From Prevotella sp. (GTDB taxonomy: Bacteria; Bacteroidota; Bacteroidia; Bacteroidales; Bacteroidaceae): a DNA stretch of 64,000 nucleotides. Each line of letters opens with the position of its first letter. Position 1 is the first letter of the stretch. The stretch covers positions 1-64,000 of the forward strand of contig JAGCDZ010000100.1 in NCBI GenBank assembly GCA_017650905.1. The letters run 5' to 3'. Below, one piece after another: positions 8,491 through 16,951 of the stretch. A program made the translations under genes and the position numbers. Below the pieces are notes generated by a model. It was not told the DNA's origin, made no database searches, and was given only the letters and a program-made list of their open reading frames with translations.

Positions 8491-10536
8491 TTATCGGACT
8501 ACAACTTTCCGTTTGCCGATGATGTAGATGCCTTTCGGTAGGTTATCAAGTCGTCCGTCAGGGCTTACCAGTCGTCCGTCGAGGGTATAGACTTTGTCAG
8601 TAAGGTCATTGGCAAAGTTGATGGCTTGGATACTTGTAGGAATGGTCTTTACGAATCCTTTTTCGTTGTAATAGCCGCCATTTTGGAAAGACAGGTCTGC
8701 GGTCTGTGGAGAACCATGGTTACTAAAGATAATCATACCAGGCTTAGTCACTGAGGTGTTGCTCTGCTTGGTGCCGTCCCAGGTCCATTTCCACACCTTA
8801 TTACCATTCTCGGCCACCCCCAACAATTCGCAAGCTACACCAGGCCAACCTCCATTGGCATAAGTGAAGTTCTCCCCTGGAGAATTATTCCATGCCCAGC
8901 AGTATACTGTTTTGGTCCAGTCTGCTGGTGCCTCAAAGAAGGCACAGATCTCGCCTTCATTTACCGTGCAGACGGCCTCTGGTAGTTTTTCCTCTTCTTT
9001 ATAGGTAAAGGTACGCGTAATAATGCCTGTGACAGTGGAACCAATCAGCAGACCAACCTTCATCGTCACATCCTTCTCGCCTTCTATCTTGATGCTGCTG
9101 CCGCTGGCAACTTGAATGCCGTTGGTGGCGGAAGGCTCCGAGCCATCTAAGGTGTAGACGACTTTGGCATCAGCCGTATTTGACACGGCAGTGAGCACCA
9201 CGTCGAAAGCCTTCTTGAATTCGCCGCTACCCTTATTGGCCCAGGCAGTCTCCATATCATTGGAGAGATAGTAGGCGTAATGATAACCAGAAAGGATCTT
9301 CGTCCACTGGCCTGCATTGGGTTCCAACTGCTTTTCGTCGCCTACCACCACGAGCAGACGGTTTGCATTGTCCACCTTGATGACATTGGCAAAATAGGCA
9401 TTGGCACTTCTGAAATTTGAGTAACTCGATATATTGGTGATACCTGCCAGTTTACGGGCCTCAATCATCGCCTTGATTTCTGATTTGTAGGCCTGCCAAT
9501 GCTTTAGGAAGACGCAGGGTGTACCAGGCATTGCTAACAGGAAGGCATTGGCAGCTAGTGTATCTTTGCGTAATGGACCGTTTGAAGATCCATCAGGTCT
9601 CACTTCTGTATCGTGATTCTCTACGAAAGTAACAGCATATTGACGATAGTTACCGCTCTGGAAGTTACTGCTGATGAGCGGCCAGTTGCCATCATTCTGC
9701 TTATTCAGATACGACCAGTCCTGCTTGTCGGTAGCATTCCGTAGCACATACTTAAACTGGAAATCAAAGGCAGCACTTGTCTTGTCAGTGCCATCAATCC
9801 AGTTCTTGATGGTGTTTGAACTGTCCCAGCACTCGCCGACGGAGAACTGCGGCTTACTGTTCTCGTTATATATCTTCGTATACGATGCGCTGTAGCCCTT
9901 CACCATGTCGTAGCGAAAACCTGTATAACCTAGGTCGTTGAGCAAGAAGTCGAGATAGGCCTTGACAATTGTTTGTACGTTTTCACTCTTGTGGTCTAGG
10001 TCACGCATACCGTCCCAGCCCTCACCCGTATCATTGTTCGCACTCAGTGAATAGCCGTTCTGTGATGCCCATGTCTTGGTCTTGCCACCATCATCGTTGG
10101 CACAGATATCCGTTGACTTCATCTCATAAGTCACGCCCTTATAGGTCTCCTTGGGAAAGTCTACCCAACTGCTGACATTCCTACGATGGTTAATCACCAC
10201 ATCAGCGATGGTGCCGATGCCTTTTGCCTTAAAGGTCTTGATCATCGAGCGCAACTCAGCCTCAGTGCCAAAGGAGCTATTGTAGTTGTTAAACCACCAC
10301 AGGTCGTCGTAGCCCATCGATGAACCGCCGCAGTTACCGCTCTGCGGGATCCAGACGAGGTCAAAGCTACCGGCGAGGTCGTCGGCCTGTGCCTCTAAGC
10401 CAGACCACTGGCTGTCGCCAAACGAATCCCAATAGAATGCCTGCAACATCACGCCGCCGTAGTTGGCTGGCCAGCCCTGAGCCATCATATTGATGGTAAC
10501 GAGGAGGGCGATGAGTGTCGTGTAAAGTCTTTGCAT
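8491..10536 (-). CDS. Secreted GH13 alpha-amylase with CBM26 and sorting tail
   Basis: 681 residues. An endo-acting enzyme for alpha-1,4 bonds of starch. Signal peptide 1-20 (MMAQ). The GH13 barrel follows, with the nucleophile Asp210 in GFRYDMVKG, the acid/base Glu235 in SVGECW, and Asp309 in VENHDTE. After the catalytic part, about 440-520 resembles a chitobiase-like sandwich (VVYTLDGSEP), and about 545-650 is a family-26 starch-binding module (VYCWAWNNSPGENFTYANGGW). The last 45 residues (VYTLDGRLV, LPKGIYIIGKRKVVV) look like a type IX secretion sorting domain. So the protein is probably secreted or anchored outside. It stands alone, 7.6 kb from the starch locus, but carries the same LacI-type operator upstream. 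Confidence 0.9.
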   Translation of the reverse strand: MQRLYTTLIALLVTINMMAQGWPANYGGVMLQAFYWDSFGDSQWSGLEAQADDLAGSFDLVWIPQSGNCGGSSMGYDDLWWFNNYNSSFGTEAELRSMIKTFKAKGIGTIADVVINHRRNVSSWVDFPKETYKGVTYEMKSTDICANDDGGKTKTWASQNGYSLSANNDTGEGWDGMRDLDHKSENVQTIVKAYLDFLLNDLGYTGFRYDMVKGYSASYTKIYNENSKPQFSVGECWDSSNTIKNWIDGTDKTSAAFDFQFKYVLRNATDKQDWSYLNKQNDGNWPLISSNFQSGNYRQYAVTFVENHDTEVRPDGSSNGPLRKDTLAANAFLLAMPGTPCVFLKHWQAYKSEIKAMIEARKLAGITNISSYSNFRSANAYFANVIKVDNANRLLVVVGDEKQLEPNAGQWTKILSGYHYAYYLSNDMETAWANKGSGEFKKAFDVVLTAVSNTADAKVVYTLDGSEPSATNGIQVASGSSIKIEGEKDVTMKVGLLIGSTVTGIITRTFTYKEEEKLPEAVCTVNEGEICAFFEAPADWTKTVYCWAWNNSPGENFTYANGGWPGVACELLGVAENGNKVWKWTWDGTKQSNTSVTKPGMIIFSNHGSPQTADLSFQNGGYYNEKGFVKTIPTSIQAINFANDLTDKVYTLDGRLVSPDGRLDNLPKGIYIIGKRKVVVR

Positions 10537-10572
10537 AAGCGTTTTTTGTTATCTTGATTGTTAAAACTGTTG

Positions 10573-10580
10573 CAAAGATA
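10573..10580 (-). promoter_or_regulatory. -7 box of the alpha-amylase gene
   Basis: TATCTTTG on the minus strand, 36 bases before the start codon. No TTTG is found at the expected -33 distance, which fits dependence on an activator. Confidence 0.65.
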
Positions 10581-10635
10581 CACAAAAAAGCTGTTCGGTG
10601 ATTCTCCAAACGGCTATAAAGATGCAAGTTACGTT

Positions 10636-10651
10636 GTGCAAACGGTTGCAC
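10636..10651. promoter_or_regulatory. LacI-family operator upstream of the amylase
   Basis: GTGCAAACGGTTGCAC has perfect 6-bp arms around a central CG, typical of LacI-family sites. Its core (10638-10649) differs by one base from the perfect palindrome between susC and lacI. The centre lies 63.5 bp upstream of the -7 box. A second half-site GTGCAAAC lies 22 bp further at 10658-10665. Confidence 0.7.
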
Positions 10652-10715
10652 GTATTTGTGCAAACTTTAAACAACAGGTTCTTTGTGAGTCTTGGAAAAC
10701 TGGTCTAAAAAACCG

Positions 10716-10781
10716 TCACTCGAGTCAAATCATCGATTGACTCGAGTCAAATGATAAAATGACTCGAGTGAAGGATAAATA
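10716..10781. repeat. Three 22-bp repeats around ACTCGAGT palindromes
   Basis: ACTCGAGT occurs at 10718, 10740 and 10762, exactly 22 bp apart. The middle copy is extended to the 14-bp palindrome TTGACTCGAGTCAA (10737-10750). The outer copies end in TCAC and GTGA, so the core 10716-10771 also reads as a large inverted repeat. The tail of the third unit is diverged. It lies downstream of the 328-residue lipoprotein gene and upstream of the amylase promoter. Confidence 0.8.
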
Positions 10782-10790
10782 CTCTTTCAT

Positions 10791-11777
10791 TTAGAAATAG
10801 AAGCGGATTCCGCCCAACAAATCTGTTCGGCGGACGCCGTAGAACTCGTCTTCGTTTACTTTATATTCTTCAGGTTCCTTGAGGTTCATGGAAAAGGCAT
10901 TTATCTTGATGCCAATGCCAATGTTCTTAGAACACATATATTCCAGATTCATTCCAAACTTCCCCGCAAAGCCGCCTTCACTATATGACAATCCCCATTG
11001 CGATTCCTTGTAATTGCCATAGCCGAGACTCAGTATGACATCATAACGCCATTTGTTTCCAAGTTTTAAACCCAGTCCTACATTGGGGCCAATATAAAGC
11101 AGATCCAAGTCGAAACCTTTATCAAATGAGGTGTGAAAATAGTTGAAGTCGGCTCCAACACCAATCAATTTCCAGAAGTGCTGATAGCTGAGGTCGGCAG
11201 TAAAGCCTCCTTTATTTTTGTATTCTTGCCTATAAGTGACAATCTTGGAAGTAACGATTCCGTATCCGATGTTTGCGTTGAATATGTTCTTTGGATTATT
11301 AATCGTACGCTCATAACGTTTGATCTGTTCTTTTGCCATATTGGCTAGTTCAGTATCCTGATTCAACTCTGCTTTTTGGATGGCGCTAACAGCATCGATA
11401 GTGACCAATGAGTCAGGCAACAGGAGCATACTGCCCCAAATGCGATGGCAAGTTGAAGTCCAGACACTTGGCTCCTTGTGTTGATCAATGCGCAAGGCGT
11501 TACCACCACTTTCTGCTGTCTTTTTCACAGCCAAAGAGACCATGTTGCCATAAAGACAATTGTAGGCAGGCGTCATACCGCCGTCAGTCACTTTTACCGT
11601 ACCGATAACTTTGGCTTCGGCAGGCACAGGATCTCCCAATTCATATACCATCACAGAATCAGCCTGCCGTGCAGGATAATGCTCTGTTAATTCTGCAATA
11701 ACTCTCGGAACTGACTGGCATCCTGTTAAGAGAGCAATCAAGGCTGCCACAATCACATATCTGCTTTGTCTTTTCAT
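10791..11777 (-). CDS. Lipoprotein with C-terminal outer-membrane barrel
   Basis: 328 residues, function unknown. A lipobox (LLTGC) follows a short signal peptide. Residues 20-120 form a small soluble domain with AKVIGTVKVTDGG and AESGGNALRI, reminiscent of small lipoprotein/YbjQ-like folds (weak). From about 165 to the end the pattern is alternating beta-strand (NANIGYGIV, GGFTADLSYQHFW), finishing RFYF, a typical barrel C-terminus. The ATG at 11777 is chosen over 11792 because the -7 box at 11798-11805 puts the transcript start close to 11792. It appears monocistronic. Confidence 0.65.
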   Translation of the reverse strand: MKRQSRYVIVAALIALLTGCQSVPRVIAELTEHYPARQADSVMVYELGDPVPAEAKVIGTVKVTDGGMTPAYNCLYGNMVSLAVKKTAESGGNALRIDQHKEPSVWTSTCHRIWGSMLLLPDSLVTIDAVSAIQKAELNQDTELANMAKEQIKRYERTINNPKNIFNANIGYGIVTSKIVTYRQEYKNKGGFTADLSYQHFWKLIGVGADFNYFHTSFDKGFDLDLLYIGPNVGLGLKLGNKWRYDVILSLGYGNYKESQWGLSYSEGGFAGKFGMNLEYMCSKNIGIGIKINAFSMNLKEPEEYKVNEDEFYGVRRTDLLGGIRFYF

Positions 11778-11797
11778 ACGTTTATTTTTCATAACTG

Positions 11798-11805
11798 CAA
11801 AGTTA
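11798..11805 (-). promoter_or_regulatory. -7 box of the lipoprotein/barrel gene
   Basis: TAACTTTG on the minus strand. It is so close to the upstream ATG at 11792 that the ATG at 11777 must be the used start if this promoter is real. Confidence 0.55.
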
Positions 11806-11901
11806 TACCATATTTTTATTTAAAAAGCCGAACAAGTTGAAAAACTGCACAGACAGACTGTAGTTTAACAATTTTTATCCGTTTCTGACAACAAATTCCG
11901 C

Positions 11902-12990
11902 CTATTCTACAATCTCAGATTCGTAATTGATACCGAAGGCTATGGGATTTGCCTCAGTCTCAACCCTTCTGACCAGTTGTCCGTCCAAAGTGTATATATT
12001 AACATAGCCACTATGACCGTCTTTTCTGTTACAGGCTACATATACCTGCTGATTTATTTGGTCTACCCCCATAGCAGAGGGAATCTCCAGTCCGTTGGCA
12101 GCAAATGTTCCAGACAGGTTCGTGTCCGTATCATAATAACTGAATGTGACAGGTGTCTCAGGCACCGTTTTAGGTGCATTGATGACAAATAATCGCCTAC
12201 CATAGAACGCACATAGTGTAGCATCGATAATATTCACCAAATCTTCTTGTCTGCTTGTCCTTATACCTGCTTGAACCTGATTACCATCCTTATCAACAGT
12301 TCCCTTGTCGAGATAATATTCACCATCACCAATCATAAAGATGTCTGTGGGACAAATCAAAAGGTCAGACGTCATTTCTTTCAATGCGGAGAAACTTAAC
12401 ATATTGATATAGCCAATGGATGCATGCCCTCTGCCTCTGTCAGAGTTTGCCACTATCAACCCATTTCTAAACGCCATTCCCTCTGGGAAAGAGCCAGCCT
12501 GTTCTATACCCTCTGCTTCAAATGTTTTTTCATTTATTTTTCCCACATAGCCTGCATCGAATGACACATATATGCTTTGGTTTGCATTAAGTATTCGGCG
12601 TGGTCCAATACCCTTTTCTCCCCACAGATTTTCTGAATCGATGATATTCACTGATTGAAAGGATTGTCTGTCAATAATCTCTATTTTATTGTCGTCAGGA
12701 TAGTTGATGCATAGATAGTCTTTGAGAACAACGATGTCACGTGGCTGTTTGAATGATAGGGAAAAACGTTTGACCGACCAGTCTTTGGCATTGACATAAA
12801 CGATGCATCCTTTGGCATTCAAATCCTTGTTTCCTTGACAGAGCACATACATTCCTTCTGTCACTAATTGTACCAACCAATAATCTTTCTTATTGTCATC
12901 GCTGCCACCACATCCACTCGCGAATAACATGTAGCAGAATGCTAAAATGACGATTTTTGTTTTGCTGATTGTTTCCTTAATTTTTATCAT
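11902..12990 (-). CDS. Beta-propeller surface lipoprotein (YVTN/DUF5074-like)
   Basis: 362 residues. Signal peptide with lipobox (FASGC) followed by GGSDDN. The rest is repeated four-stranded blades typical of YVTN/six-bladed propellers (for example GMYVLCQGN, INYPDDNKIEIID, VDQINQQVYVACN and VNIYTLDGQLVRRV). Such lipoproteins are often encoded beside TonB receptors and may help bind the ligand on the surface. It begins 20 bases after the STN-type TonB receptor, last in the sigma/anti-sigma/receptor operon. The ligand is unknown. Confidence 0.72.
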   Translation of the reverse strand: MIKIKETISKTKIVILAFCYMLFASGCGGSDDNKKDYWLVQLVTEGMYVLCQGNKDLNAKGCIVYVNAKDWSVKRFSLSFKQPRDIVVLKDYLCINYPDDNKIEIIDRQSFQSVNIIDSENLWGEKGIGPRRILNANQSIYVSFDAGYVGKINEKTFEAEGIEQAGSFPEGMAFRNGLIVANSDRGRGHASIGYINMLSFSALKEMTSDLLICPTDIFMIGDGEYYLDKGTVDKDGNQVQAGIRTSRQEDLVNIIDATLCAFYGRRLFVINAPKTVPETPVTFSYYDTDTNLSGTFAANGLEIPSAMGVDQINQQVYVACNRKDGHSGYVNIYTLDGQLVRRVETEANPIAFGINYESEIVE

Positions 12991-13010
12991 AACCTTTTAT
13001 TAACAATATA

Positions 13011-15695
13011 TTATTTTTGCTTCTCTGCACGCTGCCGTTCCGTATCCTTCGTGTCATGATGGACCCGTCGCACCTTCTTGCCACCAAAAGCGTAGGTGGC
13101 GGTGAATCCAATATAGTGAGCGTGATGGTTGATATGGCTGTATATAGTATACAGGGTTTCATCGGTAACATACTGATGGAAAGGATCGTTGGCCACGAGG
13201 GATAATTTAAGCCTGTCGTTCAGCATGGAGTAGCGCAGGGCAAAGTAGAAATAACCATAGCCATCGGTCTTGTTCGCGCCTTGATGGTCAGAGAACCAAT
13301 GCTGGTAACGAGCATTCAGCAAAAGTGTCTGCCGAGGGTTCAGATACCAGTCGGCAGAAAACGCCAGCCGTTCCCCCCAACCGTTGAGATTTTGTATGTA
13401 ATCCATTATCAGCAGCGGTGAATAATAAATGTCCCCATCACTGTAAACCGGCATCTGAAAGTTCTGAAAAGTCATGTGATAATCATAATAGTAAACTTCG
13501 CCTTCGGCTGTGGCAAGCAGACTGGGATTAAGTTGGCGCTGATAGTGCAGATATAGGCCTGTTTTGTTGACTCGATCTATGTTTGTAGGAGATGAACCCA
13601 CGATAATATCTCTATTCCAACGCCCAACTGTTGTAATCCAATCTACAACATCACTGGCATGATGATGATAGGCCGATGCAGAAAGTCCTTGATGGTTATG
13701 ATAAGTTAATTCTATATGACTTGTTCTACTTGGTTGTAGTCGAGGGTCACCTTTGAAAGTTTCAAATCCTGTCTTGTAAATACGAAGAGGATTAAGGTCA
13801 TAGAAATTGGGACGTATGGTACTTGTCCCCCATGAAAGACCTATCTGGTGTCCAGCTTTTGGTTTAAAAGAGAAATTGAACGATGGCAACCAGTAATCCC
13901 GACAGAATGTTTTATAGTATAATATCGGATTGGGGGAACCTCCATGTTGAATAAGTTCGATATTGTGCCCGTTTTCTTCTATATCCAAATCAATATGTTC
14001 GTAGCAGAATCCTGCTTTAAAAGAGAAGTTGTCCCATTCACGATGAAGCGACAAGTAAGCTGCCTTCGTCTTTTCCTTATAGCCATATTGGTCATTTAAT
14101 CTGACCAAATAATCCAATTGAATAACATGATCGTTTTGGAGTATTAAACCGGCCTGATTTTTGATGTTTGTATAGGAGGTGCCTGCATCAATGGACAGAA
14201 AGTTGAATGGTAGCGATAAATCAATTCTGACAGATTGAATGTGGTAATCTGCATGACCTATATTTCTATTCAGTAGAATATCTACAGGATTTTCATACAA
14301 GATTTTCGTCTGTGCATCTTCTTTTTTCTTGTAATTGTTGTAAGTGAGGCTGAGCAGTTTGCCTTTCGGGTCAAACCGCCAGTCGCAATAGGCTGTCAGG
14401 CTCTTATTGATGGTGTTGTTGTAGGGTAATAAGTCTGCTTTAGACCAAGATGATAGGCCATCATAATATGATAATTCGCCATTTGTGGCCGTTTCCGGCC
14501 AGAGGGTCTGCCACGACAGCATGCCTCCCAACTCCAGTTGCTTGATGGGCATATAGCGAAACGTGAAATTGGCCGCCACCTCTTTGTCTGTCTGCTTGGA
14601 ACGGGTGTCTGAAATATAATCTATCGGATATACATGATACACTGTTACATTATTGGTCATCTGTGTGGTACATCCACCGTGGGCGTCTATCGTCATGTCG
14701 AATTTTTTCGAAGCGTAACTCACTGAACCGCTGCCCCGTTCGCTCCAGTCGTCGCTGACGCCAGCCTCTGCACTGATGTCACCCCGCCAGCCGAGTGTCT
14801 GGTCATGCCGCATGACAATGTTGATATAGCCACCACTTCCAATCTCCATCATTTCACGCCCTAACGGATTGGATATGACCTCGATGCGCTCGATATCCTC
14901 AGAACGCATTGTCCAGAGTTTTTGCTGGATGGCCTCGTTGCCTATCTCTGTGATGCGGCCGTTGAGCATAAAGTGGGCTGGTCCCCTGCCAAGAATCATG
15001 GCGCGCCCTCCAGCCATACTCACCATTGGCACGCGGTTGAGCAGTTCCTGAGCATTGAGGCCACGGGCAAACTCGTCGTTGCTGACGATATATTGTAAGC
15101 GATCTGCTTCGCTGCGGAAAACGGGTATACGTCCACTTACTGTGACATTACCAAGATAATTATTCTCCACCTGCATGCGGATGGTACCGACGTTACTGAT
15201 GGGCATCTGACGCTCAATGGTCCTGAATCCGATGCAACTAATGCGTACCCTTGCTTGTTCGGCACTACACGGAATCACGAAATCGCCGGCCTCATTGCTC
15301 ACGCCACCATCCATAATAACAGAATCAGTAGGGTTGTAAAGGATGATGTTGGCATAGGCAATAGGTTGGCGGTCCGGGCCGATGAGTCGCCCCATAAGTT
15401 TTGTACGGTCTTTCTGAATGCATTCTACCAGGATGTCACGCCCTTTGACATTGACCCTGACAGGATAGAACCCACAAACCTCGCGGACGGCATCAGGCAG
15501 GGAACGGCCTCGCTTGACGGTCTTCGTCACAGTGAAATCCTCTAGTTCATCGTAAACAAAGGAAATATCGTAATGCTTCGACGACTTGTCGAGTTCGATA
15601 AGTGCCTCCGAGAGTGAGGTGCCTTGAAAGGTGTGTTGTGCCTGAGCCAAGGTACTGAGGGCACAGAATATGAGAAGGTATAGGATGCGTTTCAC
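13011..15695 (-). CDS. STN-containing TonB receptor / outer-membrane barrel protein
   Basis: 894 residues with a GTG start two bases after the anti-sigma stop. Signal peptide 1-19. Residues 20-95 form an STN (secretin/TonB N-terminal) signalling domain that would touch the anti-sigma factor. A carboxypeptidase-like regulatory domain follows (about 97-170: MGRLIGPDRQPIAYANIILY). Then a plug-like region (FARGLNAQELLNRVPMVSM, IERIEVISNPLG) and a barrel of the OMP_b-brl_3 type. The order sigma, anti-sigma, STN receptor is the classic cell-surface signalling arrangement: ligand binding outside activates the ECF sigma inside. It is the likely sensor of this cassette. The ligand is unknown. Confidence 0.85.
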   Translation of the reverse strand: MKRILYLLIFCALSTLAQAQHTFQGTSLSEALIELDKSSKHYDISFVYDELEDFTVTKTVKRGRSLPDAVREVCGFYPVRVNVKGRDILVECIQKDRTKLMGRLIGPDRQPIAYANIILYNPTDSVIMDGGVSNEAGDFVIPCSAEQARVRISCIGFRTIERQMPISNVGTIRMQVENNYLGNVTVSGRIPVFRSEADRLQYIVSNDEFARGLNAQELLNRVPMVSMAGGRAMILGRGPAHFMLNGRITEIGNEAIQQKLWTMRSEDIERIEVISNPLGREMMEIGSGGYINIVMRHDQTLGWRGDISAEAGVSDDWSERGSGSVSYASKKFDMTIDAHGGCTTQMTNNVTVYHVYPIDYISDTRSKQTDKEVAANFTFRYMPIKQLELGGMLSWQTLWPETATNGELSYYDGLSSWSKADLLPYNNTINKSLTAYCDWRFDPKGKLLSLTYNNYKKKEDAQTKILYENPVDILLNRNIGHADYHIQSVRIDLSLPFNFLSIDAGTSYTNIKNQAGLILQNDHVIQLDYLVRLNDQYGYKEKTKAAYLSLHREWDNFSFKAGFCYEHIDLDIEENGHNIELIQHGGSPNPILYYKTFCRDYWLPSFNFSFKPKAGHQIGLSWGTSTIRPNFYDLNPLRIYKTGFETFKGDPRLQPSRTSHIELTYHNHQGLSASAYHHHASDVVDWITTVGRWNRDIIVGSSPTNIDRVNKTGLYLHYQRQLNPSLLATAEGEVYYYDYHMTFQNFQMPVYSDGDIYYSPLLIMDYIQNLNGWGERLAFSADWYLNPRQTLLLNARYQHWFSDHQGANKTDGYGYFYFALRYSMLNDRLKLSLVANDPFHQYVTDETLYTIYSHINHHAHYIGFTATYAFGGKKVRRVHHDTKDTERQRAEKQK

Positions 15696-15697
15696 GG

Positions 15698-16255
15698 CTA
15701 TTCTGCAATGAGATGGTTATGGGTCTGGCGGATGCTGACCTTTTCGAAACCGTTGAGTCTTTCTATCATCTGGCTCAGCGGTGCAGCGGTGTTCCATTTG
15801 GTATACAGGCGGATGTGACGGGCCTGCTCATTGCGATAGTCCACATCCAAATGGTAGTAATCTGCCAACTCGCCGAGTATCTGCTGCAGTTCTGCATTCT
15901 CAAAAGTGCGAATGGTGTCCGACCCTGATAGTTGATGGTTGACAGCAGAAGGTTGAGACTTTGTAGCCACCATGTTCTCCTGTTTCATGCCTCCAGACTT
16001 CTGACCTCTTATGATATGCACAGCAGCAAAGGTAATACCTGACAGCAGGATGATGCCAATAAACATGGCAGCAATCTTCCAAAGCCTCACACCCTTGTCG
16101 TGTTTGGTCTTTCTTTGAGCAAAGCCCTCCTCGGCCTTCACCATCAACTCATAGTATGTCCTCATGTCAGGGTCGTCTAACAGCTGTTGCAGCTCCTCGT
16201 CTGTGTAGTCTTGCGGACGTTCTGTCATTCTGAGCAGTTCTTCGATATCTTTCAT
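15698..16255 (-). CDS. FecR-type anti-sigma factor (short form)
   Basis: 185 residues. A cytoplasmic N-terminus (1-55) is followed by one transmembrane segment (about 60-80: IAAMFIGIILLSGITFAAVHI) and a periplasmic part ending in a DUF4974-like domain (about 110-185: FENAELQQILGELADYYHLDV). It is shorter than usual FecR proteins (about 330) because the central FecR beta domain is missing. It should hold the ECF sigma at the membrane and receive the signal from the STN receptor. It overlaps the sigma gene by four bases. Confidence 0.8.
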   Translation of the reverse strand: MKDIEELLRMTERPQDYTDEELQQLLDDPDMRTYYELMVKAEEGFAQRKTKHDKGVRLWKIAAMFIGIILLSGITFAAVHIIRGQKSGGMKQENMVATKSQPSAVNHQLSGSDTIRTFENAELQQILGELADYYHLDVDYRNEQARHIRLYTKWNTAAPLSQMIERLNGFEKVSIRQTHNHLIAE

Positions 16256-16749
16256 CTTCTTGTTGGATTAAATGTCTCTTTGAGTTGTTTTAGAGCGTGG
16301 GTAAGGTGCTTATATACAGCTGTTTCGCTGATGCCAAGCCGTTCTGCAATCTCACGGTATAGCAGTCCCTCGTCGAAGCGTAGTTGGAAGACGCGCCAAG
16401 TCGGCTTGGAGAAGTTTTTTTCAGCATAGTCGATCATCTCTGTGATGCGCTCCTGCCTATTTTCCATATACAACGGATTGGGGTCTGAGAGTGACAACTG
16501 GCGCTCCATCTTTTCACGAAGCGTCAGTCGGCGGATACGGTCGAGGCAATTGTTACGAGTTGCCACCAACAGATAGCTTTCAGGACGCTCCGAAGGTAAT
16601 GTGATGGAACCATCTGCCAATCTGGCGAAAAGGTCGCCTACAATGTCTTCTGCCTCTTTTTCGTCCTTCAGCATCAACCTCGCTATTGTCAGCAAACGCT
16701 GATAACTGCTAGTGTACAGTTGTTCTATTTCAGTCTTTTCTGCACTCAT
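16252..16749 (-). CDS. ECF RNA polymerase sigma factor
   Basis: 165 residues. Region 2 covers about 9-75 (YQRLLTIARLMLKDEKEAEDIVGDLF) and region 4 about 105-160, with a helix-turn-helix LLYREIAERLGISETAVYKHLTHALKQL. It should direct transcription of its own operon and perhaps other transport genes when the downstream anti-sigma releases it. It is first in a four-gene minus-strand operon. No TAnnTTTG box is seen directly upstream, which fits autoregulation through its own promoter type. Confidence 0.88.
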   Translation of the reverse strand: MSAEKTEIEQLYTSSYQRLLTIARLMLKDEKEAEDIVGDLFARLADGSITLPSERPESYLLVATRNNCLDRIRRLTLREKMERQLSLSDPNPLYMENRQERITEMIDYAEKNFSKPTWRVFQLRFDEGLLYREIAERLGISETAVYKHLTHALKQLKETFNPTRR

Positions 16750-16804
16750 TCTATCTATATAACGTATAAGAATGCCTTTTTCCTAACCATAGATGGAAAA
16801 AATT

Positions 16805-16876
16805 TTAGGAAACACACATCAGATAGCACTCAGCCTCGTCGGTCTTCTCGAACATCAGCACATTGTTGTCGGGTCA
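16805..16876 (-). pseudogene. Relic of a GH13 amylase C-terminal region
   Basis: On the minus strand one frame reads PDNNVLMFEKTDEAECYL and then stops at 16805. It matches PDNNVLVFEKADDAERFL of the GH13 lipoprotein encoded at 18.3 kb, with 18 identical bases around AATGTGCTG. The codon before the Pro is TGA where the intact gene has a Trp TGG codon. Only about 60 bp are recognisable, so it is a decayed fragment and not a gene. Confidence 0.55.
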
Positions 16877-16901
16877 GTCACAATGTGCAAATGGTTATGC
16901 A

Positions 16902-16933
16902 TTTGGTGTTTTCAAAGAAAAGAACTATCTTTG
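16902..16933 (+). promoter_or_regulatory. Promoter of the alpha/beta hydrolase gene
   Basis: TTTG (16902-16905), a 20-base spacer, and TATCTTTG (16926-16933). This is a full consensus, 18 bases before the ATG. Confidence 0.75.
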
Positions 16934-16951
16934 CACTCAAATTGATCAAAT

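Noticed and set aside
10716..10781. CRISPR-like repeat
   Set aside because: Repeat and spacing are far too short and there are no cas genes.
16881..16900. LacI-like site near GTGCAAATGGTTATGC upstream of the hydrolase
   Set aside because: It lacks the central CG and symmetric arms seen in the three accepted operators.
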